DNA of 64,000 nucleotides from Punica granatum (GCF_007655135.1 NC_045128.1:12090001-12154000); one strand, 5' to 3'; counted from the first letter of the stretch, positions 24,825 through 37,625 are shown. Numbers and translations are program-made. Notes: generated by a model not told the origin, from the sequence alone.

Positions 24825-25275
24825 CCCTCAATTTCGATTATGTCTAGCAGCCAGGTCCGACCGTCACCTGCTTCAACGGAATGCTGATGTGGACGCTTAC
24901 GCGGTGTTAATGGCGTAATATTATCAAAATGATGTTGTTTTAAGAATTTTTTTTTTAAATGTTTTTTGAAAATTTGGATAAACATGGGGGAGGAAGTAGA
25001 CAAACTGGGGGGATTCTCGTGAATGCTGCCAACGACCTTGCCAGAGAGGGAGGCGGCCGGGCAGGGGAGGCCCAAGAAGTTTGCTCCCTTCATCCCGATT
25101 TCATGCAATTTTTTTATTAAATTTAAAACGTTTCGTTAAAACGACGTCATTTTTAACAATATCAGCAAACAATTATATATATAACGCCATTAGCGCCATG
25201 CGAGTGTCCACATCTGCGATCCGTTGAAGGCGTTGATGGCCGGACCTAGCTGTTAGTCGGAATCGAAATTTGAGG
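24825..25275. mobile_element. Non-autonomous element with long inverted arms
   Basis: The left arm (24825-24942) and right arm (25137-25275, reversed) align over about 115 bases. Shared phrases include CCTCAATTTCGATT, GCAGCCAGGTCCG / ACAGCTAGGTCCG, GATGTGGAC and GTTAATGGCG / GCTAATGGCG, ending at GATGTTGTTTTA / GACGTCGTTTTA. Long arms and no coding core are typical of Mutator-like foldback MITEs. Arm ends are ragged, so the target duplication was not identified. Confidence 0.65.
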
Positions 25276-27179
25276 AGAAAATTCATAGCAAATATAATTC
25301 CGGTACTGAAGTGGGGACAATTAAAATTCGAGGACCAAAGTGTTAACGACCCTATAATTACTGGATAGGTACACATCAATTAGTTGAAGAAACCTTGTAC
25401 ATTGACCGGTCCCCCTTGCAATTACATTCATTCGATTATTGTCTTGCCTCTAGATCCCCAGATATAGAAATACCCAATGGATCTCCACCATTATTGAGGT
25501 TCTTGTTGTCATGTGGGGGCTCTCCCACGTTGCTCGACATGGATGTTTCGTTCATGAGGCCAGTGATTTCCGTGCTTCTGACCCTCCCAACATGCCATAT
25601 ATATGTCTTTCTACTGGAATGATAGCTACTACACATTAGTTAATTGACCGATATACCTATATTTAAGTTATCGTTAATCATCATCTTTGACCAAATACCG
25701 GTCCGAGAACTAATTGGTGTATATTTTGGAATTTCTGCTTTGAGTTCTCGTTGATCATCCCCGTCATGAGCAAACCACTCCCTCTTTCAGACTAAGATTT
25801 GTTATGTGCCGTTTGATTATGTGCGATATCGAAAGGTCCCGTATAATCCCTTGCAGTCATGATCAATATTGATTATCATGATCATGTCCGCAAATTATTC
25901 CATACATACGTCGTTCCTTTGAGTAGACATACAATTTTGAGATAGTAGCAACCAATGATTATATACCATGATCATGATTGCAAGCCCAAATAATTCCATG
26001 CATACGTACATACGTCTTCTCCTACATAATCTTGATATCGTAGCAATGCAACAACCATCATGAGTTGCTGAATGCAAATGAATATAAGAATTCGAGAAAC
26101 ATAAAAACGATTCAGATTTTAACAGATTAGTGAAGCTCGACTTGTTTAACCCGTCGTCGATTACGAACGTAGTTACTGAATATATATTTTCTAGATGCTT
26201 GACCTTCAATTGATTGACCTGATTTTCTTTTACTTTATAAGATTGTTGGCGCACTTTATACAACCTTGATAAGACCCGAGAGTCTATAGAATGCACCATA
26301 TATAAAATGCTCTACACCTAAATGGAGTATTACTTTTGACTATTGCGATGAAATTTGATGGAACTCTTGCGATTATTTGTCGAAAAGCACAAACAGGTAC
26401 TTATTAAATTGACACGTATGCATTAATAATTTGGACTATTGTATGAAGAACAAGGTGATTAGTACTCCCATTACGAAGAGTTCATTGCGGGAACAATGAT
26501 CGCAATATCACATCTATGATAAAATACAAGAACAAGAGATATTCGGAATCGGATGACGAGCAATTATTCTTTCTTGAGAATTCTCAAATAATTCCCTAGG
26601 GAGAAAAACAAAAAGAGGGAGTGAATAAATTTCATGTCATGTCATGTCTGTTGATTCCTTTAACGTCCATATATTTTAGTAATAATCTTAATATCTCGAA
26701 TAGTCATGTCCTTGCAATCAACGGTGAACTTTTATAAGAAAACTGATATCGAATTGTGGCATATGAAATTGGTGTTGTGGCACTGACCCTATTGACTTTT
26801 GGGCAATATGCTTCGTGCCACAACCCCAAAATCCGATGGCCACGACACCGAGCATCCAATGCCAGCAAGTTCTGTGTAGCACCAAAATTTGGTGTCCCAG
26901 CATCGGGCCGTTTGTTGACTGTGCGAGATTCTTTAATCAGTAATAACTCTTTCATGCAAAATCCAAGTCGAATCCTTTCGAAGCGTTGGACTCTTGACTT
27001 CATAATACTTTTTCTAATTAATTTCACATATTTCTTCAAGCCACTTCATATGTGTTTCCTTATCCGAATCACAATCTTCCTTTATAATTTTATAACAAAA
27101 AAATTGTTTCAAATATTTATTATTTGATTTCCTACTTGATAAAATATTGATATATAATGATACACTCATTTTATCATAA
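25276..27179. other. Intergenic, no gene seen
   Basis: Overlapping short ORFs on both strands (for example 25895-26299 and 26704-27127) show no protein motif. A direct partial repetition of the phrase CATGATCATG with an AATAATTCCATGCATACGT-like segment occurs near 25885-26020. No further structure found. Confidence 0.45.
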
Positions 27180-27304
27180 GGAAGGCTCGTGGTCTAATAT
27201 GATAATAGTTGCTAATAAAAGGATCAAAATAGTTCATCGATGAGAATTTAACTTGCGACCTCATGATTTTAAGCTAATAATTTGTGCCACTTCACCAATC
27301 TCCT
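27180..27304 (-). mobile_element. SINE-like remnant (family 2)
   Basis: On the minus strand the sequence starts GGAGATTGGTGAAGTGGCAC, with an A-box-like TGGTGAAGTGGCA (27297-27285) and a decayed B box (GCAAGTTAAATTC, about 27255-27243). The spacing suits a tRNA-derived SINE, but the B box departs from consensus. The 3' border is guessed. Confidence 0.45.
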
Positions 27305-28043
27305 TCCTCCTATAATAATATACTTGTGTTAAGTTATTTTTTATTATCTATTTCATTAGAGAGACCACGAAGTATTCAAAGCTTATTGGATGCGAAAAGT
27401 TGTACTCGAATGTCAACACGCTTGGGCTGAGACGTGCTATTGTCAGTTTTGAATTTGAACCCCTGCAATAAATTCCACTTGCTAACAATTTTATACTGTA
27501 TCTGATGGTTGGATCTTTAATTACTACCATTCTTTAGAAATTTTGGATAAATCTTTTGATGCGCATATTAGGAAGAAAATTGAGAAAACTCGCAGTAAGA
27601 AAGGATCTGACTTACCGGAAAAAAAAATCTGACTTTCAAATGTATTGGTGCCTGTGATTATCTCAAATTCGAACAAGGAATGATTTTTTCTAAATTCTGT
27701 AGCAAAATATTTTCAATCAAACTGTATCACCAAAAATTACATTCAAGCATTTTATTCTATCAACTTTTATTTTTTCCGGTAGAGATTATTCTATCTACTT
27801 TACGAATGCTATAGCTAAGTTACCGGCCTGCATATTACTCAAACGAAGTGCTGTTGTTTATTAATGGAAAAGGAGCATTAGATGAGACTAATAATGCACT
27901 TTCTTATGCAATTTATTAAAATCAGAGTCTAACGCATTATCCTATAGACCCCTCAACACCTATTTTATTTTGTAATTTTCTTAACATTTAATTGGAATTC
28001 GCATATATTTACCTTTTTTGTATGTCAATCTCATCATCTAATA

Positions 28044-28918
28044 CTAGGGTGATGGCCCGTACTACGCACAGTCATTAATAATGTTATTATGAATTTTTTT
28101 ATTGTGGCATTTAAGCTAATATAGTATAGTCAATACACCGATTTGTACATGTCACAACTTGAAATGAAGGAAGTAAATAAATTTAAAATAAGAAGTCTTC
28201 TATATATATAGAAAATAATAATGTTTAAATAGAAATAATAAGTAAATTTACATATTATTTTAACTAAGAAAATGTGACAAAATCAATTATAGTTTATTAT
28301 TTTTTCAAGTAAAAAACATAGAAAAAATGGAAGTATGGGTAGTATAAAATCTGTATAGTACCCTTACCATCCTAAATCCTAAAAGATTATGTCATAATAG
28401 ATCCGAACGTTTGCCCTGAAAGAGTAGAATGAGGTACGTAGTACGTAAGAAAATCACATGCTTGATCGAGTATACTACCGATCAATTTTACAACAAAATT
28501 CATGGAAATTAATTTATTGTAGAACTTTTAGAAAAATAAACATGCATAATAATATTATTTACTTCATCGTTAAGTAAATATATATATATATATTAATATA
28601 TCATTTTATAATATTATTATTTACTTCATCATTAAGCAACGTATTTATTATTGTATTATTTTATAATTTTATTATTTACTTTATCGTTAAAAATTTATTT
28701 GCCTAATAGGATGAAATAGCAATGTAAACACATTTATTATTTTCGTTCGTTTATTCATAGAAAGTTAAAAATAATATATAATAAGTCAAATGAATTTATT
28801 AAAAATATAATAGAAATAAATGAAAACAAATCACAATGGCGAGAATATGAAATTCAAATCGTACTCTCCTTGATATCAATCAAAATAGTTCAGCTTTCAC
28901 TGTAGATATAGATATAGA
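28044..28918 (-). mobile_element. Short non-autonomous Helitron
   Basis: Read on the minus strand, the element begins TCTATATCTATATC at 28918 with an A before it, and ends CTAG at 28044 followed by T, the A|T target expected for Helitrons. Eleven bases before CTAG there is a short hairpin (GTGC-GTA-GTAC, one wobble pair). There is no coding capacity in the 875 bp. The 5' TC-TATATA start is similar to that of the Helitrons near 36.7-37.0 kb. Confidence 0.55.
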
Positions 28919-31900
28919 TTTGGTTGTTACTAATAAGTCTTGCGCGATCCAAATTAGTCCTCCTACAAATATCAGTTAATTAACAATTGTCTATACAATC
29001 ATAATAAATCAGAATCCACTGATTTCATAACTTATGCACAAATACATAATAGTCTCAACTCTTGCAACCATTCCACAATTATACAACATTTACATAAACA
29101 TCATATAAACACTTACCAAATTCAAGTTCTTGTCATCATAACATACTCTGCACGCTTCGTTTGGAAGTGAAATGACGATTGTACAAGTATTTTTTAATAA
29201 ATTTTAAGCAAAAACAATATTTGATGAACAATTTAAAAACTATTGTTTTATCAATTTTAGCGGTTTGAATATGATTTTTTTTCTAATCGGTTAATAGGTT
29301 CTTATAGAAACTGTTTCCATTTATTCTTTATTTTAAATATTAATTTTAGTTTCAGCAGTCTTAACTCGGTATCTCTCAAATACTTTAAATTATTATCATG
29401 AAATCAATACTTATTTTTCATTAATTATATTTCAGCACTTTTATATCAATAACAACAATCCAAAACCAAGCCTCAATCTCACAATTAATTCAGGTCGATA
29501 ACTTTCAATGCAATCAAATAATATAGTCATAGAATCGCATATCATTAATTACCGTGACCTTGCATATCTAAATCAAACATTACCAACTCCCCAGTTAGAA
29601 ACTCCAGCTAGCACATAAGGACAAATGGTATGTCTGGAAGAATAGCCAGCGACACACATTGACATGACAACGTGGAGCCAGCCGTATAACCTAAATTCAC
29701 TGTCGACGTTATCAAGTGGTTCCCTGGAAAAAAAAAATTCCTGATTTTCTCGCCTTATTATTCCATTCCATTAAATCGGTCCGTATATTGTCCAAGCAAA
29801 AAAAAAAAAAAAATCTGTCCTTCTATTGCAATTTGCTAATTGCAGTTGCAGGGGTAATAATGTAACACGCGTCATGAACTCATCATCGAATTTATAAACA
29901 ACAAAGCACTCACAATCAAATTGATGAAAAAAGTGGTGTGCGAACTAATTTACTAGGAGGGCGATCAACTTTCTTTTGGACACTCATGTTCTCTATTCAG
30001 TTTCTAATGGAGTTTTACCACTTCTGTTATGCAATATTTTAGGAGCCTCCATACCCTGTATTGTTTCTATTTAATTGCTATTTAGGGCTTTTGCATTTTT
30101 TTCCACCGAAAAAAAAAATGATGAACAAAGAATTGATCCCCAGCCAACAATAATATACCAACAAAGAAAACTTAATACCACACTCAGTGCCTATACACTC
30201 GCTAATCAAAGATAAACAAACACTAAACCGAACTCCTCATGGTTCCTATAATGAAAAGCGCTTCAAGCAAACCATTCAAATCACTTGAGCAATTCGCTAT
30301 AAATGGGAGCTTACAAGGGTTACTTAAAATCCTAAGCTTCTTGAAAGCATGCATTCGGGTCCTCGACAATATGAAACCATGATTAAGACCAAAATCATGA
30401 AATAAGATAACATCATTCAAGGAATAGAAATCTCATCCAAATGTCTCGGAATCCATGACTCAGGCTTATTTATTCAAGAATAAATCAAATCTCCATTACC
30501 GCAAATATACCCGAGCTTCCCCGATGAAGCAGCTGAGCTTATGGTTTCCTTCCCTCACTTCGATGTCTCTAAGTATGTTTGAGCTTTCTCCTTGATCCAT
30601 CAAAATCCTCGGCCTCTTGGCATCACTTGAGGTTGAATCTAATCTCCAATCTAATCCACCTGCAGCTGAAGGCTTTAGCAATGGGAAAATGCTTTTCTTT
30701 TTTAAAAAATAAAAAATAAAAAAAAATCCATAATGAAATGGGCCGTTTTTATATTATATTTTTTTTTGTAAAGCAAAATAAAAACAATCATCCTTCACAA
30801 TGATACAGTTAGAAAAATCAGCGAAATCCCTTCCTTAGTCAAATTCGTGACTTATTGCTCATATGCTTATAAGCTTATTATCTAGTTGCTGGAATTTAAG
30901 TAGTATCTTTGCATGTCAGGTGATGATATTTTTTCAAATCAAGAAGTCAATTTTAAGAGCTTTGAGGAGGAGATCTTTCATGTTTCTGTAAAATATATCT
31001 TCTGAATAGACATATGAATTCGTAAATGATAGCTTATTATTTATGAAATTCGTCATTCACTTTCGCAAACATATTGAGATTGAAGGATGTCTACATATAT
31101 TTTCATTGGTTTCACTTCATATATTATGTCCCTTTGTGTTTCAGATAAAGAGCATATGTGATTTTATTAGATCCAATTTAAACATGACACATATCGTATC
31201 CCTGTATGGCCAATGCAATAATTAACCAGACATCTTTTGTGTACAGAGAATGTGTTTAGTTTATTAGAAATATCAATGGGATCCCACATTCACTTTTCCA
31301 TTTATATAAATTTCTTTCCAGGTATTGGTACATATCCACTCCCTTGGCCCTCAATGGTGATTTCCAGCTGAATAGATTCTGTCACATAGCGAACCAGGAG
31401 GAAAAAAATGGATTGATTTTGCACATGATAAATGAGCCTCTGCATTTATTTAATCGGATTTAAAAATAATTATAACTTTGCAACTTGAATTCCAAATAAA
31501 ATTAAATTTTCCTTCTGAATGATAAAGGGTAGAAAGTCATGCGTATATCTGAAATCAATACATAACACTAGCTTGAGTTGACTCAAATTGTTCGACAATT
31601 ATCCTTAATTAAGTTATCAGATTCGAGTTTTGAAAATGAAGAAAATTCACGATTGGAGGAATTTTATCGATTTGTGGACAGACTTGGATTAATTGGTCAA
31701 TTGAGTTTTCGGATATTGCAGGTTCATCAAAAAAAATTCAATACAAATAAATATGTTCATGAAATAATCCGTGATTTTGATGATCAGCAAAAATTAAAAG
31801 GATACAATCATAAAAAAATCAATAAAATTATTAAAGATTTAAATAATCATATACAACTCGGAAGTTTTTGAGTTTTATATTAAAAAAAACTATGATCTAA

Positions 31901-33149
31901 TCGAAAATTTTCATAATTTCTATTGTTGCGTAGGTCATTCGACTAGTTTGTATAATATAATGTGGTCAACTCTCCAATGACTCGTTGTTGGAGCAATAAC
32001 CGTAAATCCGGCAAGGTAGTTCACTCTTGACTTTTGCTTAGTTGGGATCTCAATTATTGTGTCAACCAAATGATGAAAATTATATCGTGTTCATAAGTCT
32101 AACTTATGCTTACTTAATCCTCGCATTCAAACGACCTCCCTATACAGATAACTTACTTTTTACATGGTTCACCTCATAAATTCTCTCCCCCAAAGACACA
32201 TACTCAGGAACGATATTCACCAACTTATTTGAATTTGTCTCACATATGTTCATGTGAAGGTTATTTTGGAGAACTTTTTGAGCATTTTATCAAATATAGC
32301 CAAAATTATATAAACTTTTTGAGAACTGCATATACTTTAGAATTTGTAATGTGATCACATATAGTGTTTATTTTGCTCCTAAATGCTCACGTCACAATAT
32401 GAGATGGCATTGAAGTTTTTTTTTTTTGTTTTTATTCTCCCGTGGATCGAGAGGACACATGCCACGATGTTAATCATATAATGACAATTTAGTATCAATT
32501 GCTCATAAATGAAACTATTCATAAAGTACACACGTTCTAGTGAAACTTTTATACATATTTGATAAATTAGGCAAATGTCATGATTTCTCTTGAAATTTAG
32601 ACTTTTTATTATTTTAAAGATACTATATTATGCTTTATGATGGGTGGTCTTCTAATGTCAATCTTACACTAGTTTTTTCCCGCGAAATATAAAAAAAGTG
32701 TAAGAGATGGAGAAAAAAGAAAAACACCAGTGAAAAAGAGACGTTAATAATGAAGACAAGAGTCAACATCCAATTTTTTTTTTTTTAATTTCTTATCATG
32801 AGGATAAGATAAAATTTCAAAGGTCCTATCTCATTCTCAATGTGATCTGATGAGAGAAAATTAATAAATTTTTTTTATTATATAAAACTATGGTGCAATC
32901 TATGTGATTACAAGCTCAATAACTCATTTGCTATAATTTTATTGTTGCTTGTTATACCACGTAACAATGTAGGATTATCGAAAATTTCCATATTTTGTTA
33001 TTACTGACCAAAAGAAAAATACCTATAATTTGTCACAAAGCGCACTCTCTCTCCCCACCCCCCTCCCCTCCTCTGCTCAGCTACCCCTCTGTTTCTTCCT
33101 CAAGTCCATAGTTTGCTCTGAAGAGGAAAGCCCATTGCTCCGCAAAACA
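28919..33149. other. AT-rich intergenic region upstream of the DUF1005 gene
   Basis: Mostly low-complexity AT-rich DNA. A 97-residue ORF at 31578-31871 is described separately. Two minus-strand ORFs at 30223-30681 have no recognisable product. Weakly inverted segments near 32289-32345 and 32510-32575 (phrase TATCAAATAT with following A/T-rich sequence) may be a degraded MITE. The stretch 33030-33149 is CT-rich and is probably the 5' UTR of the DUF1005 gene. Confidence 0.4.
31578..31871 (+). CDS. Unrecognised 97-residue ORF
   Basis: The predicted product is hydrophilic and Lys/Asn/Ile-rich, with an internal stretch LEEFYRFVDRLGLIGQLSFR that looks like a real amphipathic helix, followed by a lysine-rich C-terminus. 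I do not recognise a family. It has no ATG at its start: the first codon is a TTG-like alternative, so it may be an internal piece of a decayed gene or transposon. It stands alone in intergenic DNA with no neighbouring exon that I can see. Confidence 0.2.
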   Translation: MTQIVRQLSLIKLSDSSFENEENSRLEEFYRFVDRLGLIGQLSFRILQVHQKKFNTNKYVHEIIRDFDDQQKLKGYNHKKINKIIKDLNNHIQLGSF

Positions 33150-35875
33150 ATGGATCCCTGCCCATTTGTTCGTTTGATCGTAGAATCCCTGTCCCTTAAG
33201 CTCCCGCCGGCCGCCAAGCCCGTCGCCACCGCAGGCATCCACCCAGCGACCACCCCCTGCTTCTGCAAGATCACCCTCAACCATTTCCCCTCCCAGACAG
33301 CCCTCCTCCCACTTGCCGACACGGCCCCGGCCCCCTCCTCCGCCTCCACTCCGGCCGCCGTCTTCCACCTCGACCCTGCTGCCCTTCGCCGCCTCTCCGG
33401 CAGGCCTGCCACCCTCCGCGTCTCCATCTACGCCGGCCGCTCGGGCCACACGTGCGGTGTCAGGAGCGGCAAGTTGCTGGGCAGGGTTAAGCTCGGGATC
33501 AGCCTCAAAGGGGCCGGTTCGGCCCGGCCCGGGGTGCTCCATTGCGGGTGGACGAAACTCGGGAAGCACCGGGAGGCGGATGACGCAGCAGCCTGTGCCA
33601 AGCTCCACCTGGTGGTTCGATCCGAGCCAGAGCCGCGGTTCGTGTTCCAGTTCGGGGGAGAACCAGAGTGCAGCCCGGTGGTTTTCCAGATTCAGGGGAA
33701 TATACGACAGCCGGTTTTCAGCTGCAAGTTCAATGCCGACCGGAACTCAAGGTCCAGGTATGTATTCATACATTTCCCGGCCAAGTAACTTCCGTTTGAG
33801 AATCGAATCTAAAATCTCTTCTCGATAATTGTTGCTTACGAGTCCTCAAGTCAATGCCACCATGACAGATACATTGGCACCAAAAATGGGGTTCGGTTTT
33901 AATGAATTTTGAGATAACAATAACTCTTTGTTATAAATTATAAACGCCGAATATGATGTATTTGTGTATTCACTACATCGATTATCAATAAAATGAAACT
34001 TCCCGCGCCCCTGTAATTACCTTTTTGGTATGTGTTTCATTCTAGGCTAATAAGTGTTATTTGTAATTTAAAAAATGAAACACGAAAATCCATTTTGGCT
34101 ATACTTTTAATACGGTCGCTCTCGTCCAAAATACTGAGGACACCTGTTCTGTTCTGAGAACCCAATGCTGCTCTCGTTCTCTCTTCTTTGTGTTTTGCCT
34201 TTGCCGGCAGAAAACGGATAAAATGGCTAACGATCGATCGATGCATTTTTTTCCCAAATAAAAGTACGGATTTTTCAAGGTTGATGATGCGGTTTAGTTT
34301 TAGTTGTATCAGCTGTTGAATTTTACTTTAAAGTCGATTTTCGGGTCAAAGATATGCTTCGTCTTCCATGATCGCCGGCTTTATATTTGAACTTTCAACT
34401 TTTTGCGAAAAATACGCATTAAGGGCATCCGTTCGTGGCCTTCTACGTGCAATATGTGTTCCGATTTCATATGAATCTGTCGAAATTCGGCACTTCATTT
34501 TCGAAAATGTGAGAGATCCTTCAAAAAGTGTAGGTTTCTGTAAGAGGAAATTCCAAAAGAATAAGTCCAAACCGAACTGACTAACTGAAGTGATTAACAT
34601 CACAATAAAATGAAGGTGGGTCTCATGATAAGACGGATCTTGGTATCATTATTCAGCCAAAAAGAACCTTGATATCATAATTTGGTGAGACTCTAGTCAT
34701 GAAAATTATGATTCGAGATCGATCATAAATAGCAGAATTAAACCCAATTTGGGATTTAAAGTGAAGGTGGGTCGGTCAACGAGACACTGATTGCCCCAAA
34801 TCTTTCCAACTGTCGGACTCAAACCACCATTGATTTCATCCCATGTGCAACTATGGCTGTGTCATATTTACATTTCAGTTAACTTGCTTTCTCAGTAAAC
34901 ATGATTATGCTAATTATTGTGACCAAAATTCACCAGGACACTCTCCTCAGATTTTACCAGCCACAGGCCGTGGTCAATGGGAAGCTTTCTCGGCGATCGG
35001 GAAAGGCAGTGGAGAGAAAGGAAAGGGTGGATGATCATGATTTACGACCTCTCCGGGTCCCTTGTCGCGGCTGCCTCGATCATCACTCCCTTTGTACCGT
35101 CCCCGGGCTCTGATCGAGTCTCTAGATCAAACCCCGGAGCCTGGCTCATACTTCGGGCCCATGGGTATGTAAAATAACCCACTAAAAGAGTTGATCCGGT
35201 GGAGGAAACCTAGTACCATATATATGTATGTTAATTTTTTTATTTCGGTTATAAGGGAGGCTCTGGGATCTAGTACAAAAAAAATATAAATCCTAATATC
35301 TAATAAAGTGGGATATTTCGGATTTAGAACCTCTTGGTTACCAAGCGAAGGTTTAGTAAGTCTTTTGATTATATATACGTTAATTAATTAGGTTTAATTG
35401 ATTGTTTATGTGATGCTATATATTTAACAGGCACTCCCTTAGTAGTTGGAAGCCATGGGGCCGCCTCGAGGCCTGGCGTGAGAGGGGGCTCGTCGATGGG
35501 TTGGGGTACAAGTTTGAGCTCGTGACCGAGAATGGCCCGGCCTGCGGGATCCCCATCTCCGAGGGCACAATGAACATGAAGAAAGGCGGCAATTTCTGCA
35601 TCGACAGCAGCCACCGGGCCATGATGAGAGACAACCCTGGGATCTGTCCATGGCCTCCCATAAGGGGCTTCGTGATGAGCTCGAGTGTGGAAGGTGGAGG
35701 CAAAGCGAGCAAGCCTGTGGTCCAGGTAGGAGCCCAGCACGTGAAGTGTATGTCTGATGTAGCCCTGTTCATCGCGCTCTCAGCCGCGATCGACCTCAGC
35801 ATGGATGCTTGCCAGCTCTTCTCACGGAAATTAAGGAAGGAGCTGTGCCATGAGGAGCAAGGTTCGACCTCCTAG
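33150..35875 (+). CDS. DUF1005 family protein, 3 exons
   Basis: Exons 33150-33757, 34937-35164 and 35431-35875 join in phase 2 at both junctions, giving 426 residues, the usual size for this plant-specific family of unknown function. The N-terminal MDPCPFVRLIVESLSLKLP, the central KGWMIMIYDLSGSLVAAAS, PFVPSPGSDRVSRSNPGAWL and WKPWGRLEAWRERG, and the C-terminal AAIDLSMDACQLFSRKLRKE are family hallmarks. The acceptor of exon 2 was chosen as CACCAG (34936) because it keeps phase and gives family-like residues; 34960 and 34966 also keep phase. Exon 1 is GC-rich (alanine/proline codons), unlike the later exons. Intron 1 is 1179 bp and intron 2 is 266 bp with a SINE remnant inside. The start is the first in-frame ATG after a CT-rich leader. 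Confidence 0.9.
35245..35368 (-). mobile_element. SINE remnant (family 1) inside DUF1005 intron 2
   Basis: Minus-strand sequence CCTTCGCTTGGTAACCAAGAG, then TATTAGGATTTATATTTTTT and the tail CCTTATAACCGAAATAAAA, resembles the body and tail of the SINE at 23283-23423. The tRNA-like head has largely decayed or is missing. It lies within the short second intron of the DUF1005 gene, on the strand opposite to the gene. Confidence 0.5.
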
Positions 35876-36724
35876 AAAATTAGAACGAACCTATCCTGTT
35901 GCAATGAGAGCCAAAATTGATTTCGAGACGCAGAAAACTGCTGGCTCGAGCACAGAAGAAACGGAAAATATGTTTTCTTGATTCTTTTTCCCGCCAAGTA
36001 ACCAGTTTTCTTAAATCAGTTTTGATCTCCTAGAAACAGTTATCTTTTCCCTCCTTTTTCCTCTAGTCGATGTTGAATTTGCATTTTCTTTTTCTCGGTT
36101 CGGGAAGGATTTTGGTTTAGGATTTATACCTTTTGCTGTGGGAGATCTAATCGAATCGGAGATCATACTCTATACTTATGTGTGCAATCAGTTTAGGTTG
36201 TACAGGAAGAGGGAGGATATGCCCTCAAGATTTCTTTACGTTATAATGATCTGATTAGTTCTTTTTTATTCTTCATCGGCACTAATTGCTCAATCTGTTT
36301 CTGCAGCCGATCACATATGGTGAGAAGTGAAAAGCCTTTCAAAGCAACTCTCTGCCCCCCTTTGCCTCCCCTGATCCATCCTTGTACCTATCTGAATGCC
36401 AACGTTTCTGGTTTTCAATATTCTGAAGTCAATTGATCCTTCTTTTTCAATCTTATCGGTCCGGTGACACTAAACTACTGAATGTCGTCGTTTCTGGTCC
36501 TCGATACTTTATGTTTCTGCTTTCGCTCGTATAAATCTGAATCTGATGGGTGTGACAAATTCACATCAGCCCCAAAATGATGTCAAAGAAGGTTGTCACT
36601 ATTGCTTACCATTGTCAACTTGTCATCACCAACCACTATTAGTATTTACATGAAAGAAATGGAATATAATTAAGTTCCCATTGAGATAGAACATACCGTA
36701 AAATCGCAACTTTTGCTGGTGATA
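35876..36724. other. 3' flank of the DUF1005 gene
   Basis: The first few hundred bases are presumably the 3' UTR. No coding sequence and no clear repeat were found before the Helitron start at 36725. Confidence 0.5.
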
Positions 36725-36953
36725 TCTATATATATAAAAGGTTGTATTCCACCATATTAAATAAGAGTATAATAGTAAATGCCTCTATTAAATAGGGATA
36801 AAATAGTATTTTAATAAATTAGTATATTGTATAGAATATTACTTATTATTGTAATTAAAGAAAATATATCCAAAATAAACATTAGAGATAAATTTCTAAT
36901 CACTTATTGTTATCATAAGCAATTGCTATTTTATTATTAAATAATATACATAA
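36725..36953 (+). mobile_element. Truncated Helitron 5' fragment
   Basis: Starts TCTATATATATAAAAGG after an A, continuing with ACCATATTAAATAAGAGTAT. The 229 bp repeat the beginning of the next element (36954 onward, TCTATATATATATATAAAG, then ACCCTATTAAATAAGGGGCA) and also sequence found beyond the nested LTR element (39260-39400). It stops where the second Helitron begins. Confidence 0.6.
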
Positions 36954-37061
36954 TCTATATATATATATAAAGTTCTATTACACCCTATTAAATAAGGGGC
37001 ATAATAGTAAATGACTATATTAAATGAGGTAGAATAATACATGTTTTAATAAATTAGTATG

Positions 37062-37529
37062 TGACGCAGTGAAACTAAAGAACAATTATAATATGTTGAT
37101 TCGCACACGAATGCTAGAAAATAATCTTCTATAACCTGTTGATTCTACGAATACCAGGGATTAGATATCAAATTCGTTGACTCAATCAATACCGAATTTA
37201 GGATAATAGAGAAAATACTCTCTTGAAAATTTATTCATCAAAACTAAATTATCTTTAGCCCTAGGTCTTACATTGCTTAAATATGAAGAAATTAAATTGC
37301 AACAAAGGAAATAAAATATTTTAGGACAAATGAAATAAACTATTTTAGGGAATTGTAACGAAAGAAATAAAATTTTCCTAAAATATGCAAAACCGCCCAA
37401 ATAATATAAAATTGTCTATTTGAGGCCATAAAATTTCCCATTTGGCTCCAGAAGCCGTTTCCCTCGAGACAGAGTTGTTAGAACTTATTTTTCTCGAAAT
37501 ACCGATTTGCCACGTCTTCTGCCGCATCA
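37062..37529 (-). repeat. 3' LTR of the PP2C-carrying element
   Basis: Begins TGATGCGGCAGAAGACGTGG (minus strand) directly after the purine tract and ends CTGCGTCA. Shares with the other LTR the phrases CAACAGATTATAGAAGATTA-like and GAGAGTATTTTCTCTATTAT. Confidence 0.85.
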
Positions 37530-37564
37530 TTCTCCCCTGGGTGGAGAGAATTCGCCCTAGGAGT

Positions 37565-37625
37565 GCATAGATAAAATTGCCTCTAAGAGATAAAATTGCG
37601 TTTAAGAGATAAAATTGCTTTTAGT
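37565..37625 (-). repeat. Triplicated 19-bp motif next to the PP2C fragment
   Basis: GCAATTTTATCTCTTAAAC, GCAATTTTATCTCTTAGAG and GCAATTTTATCTATGCAC follow each other on the minus strand at the downstream end of the PP2C fragment, before the purine tract. They may mark the junction of captured and element sequence. Confidence 0.7.

Noticed and set aside
26704..27127. Overlapping ORFs on both strands (111 and 123 residues)
   Set aside because: Mutually antisense frames with no domain; probably chance.
33077..33608. Long antisense ORFs (up to 175 residues) over DUF1005 exon 1
   Set aside because: GC-rich coding DNA gives open antisense frames by chance; they are glycine/arginine-rich and the sense frame has clear family motifs.
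35384..35802. Antisense ORFs of 118 and 128 residues over DUF1005 exon 3
   Set aside because: Shadows of the sense exon, without domain or splice context.
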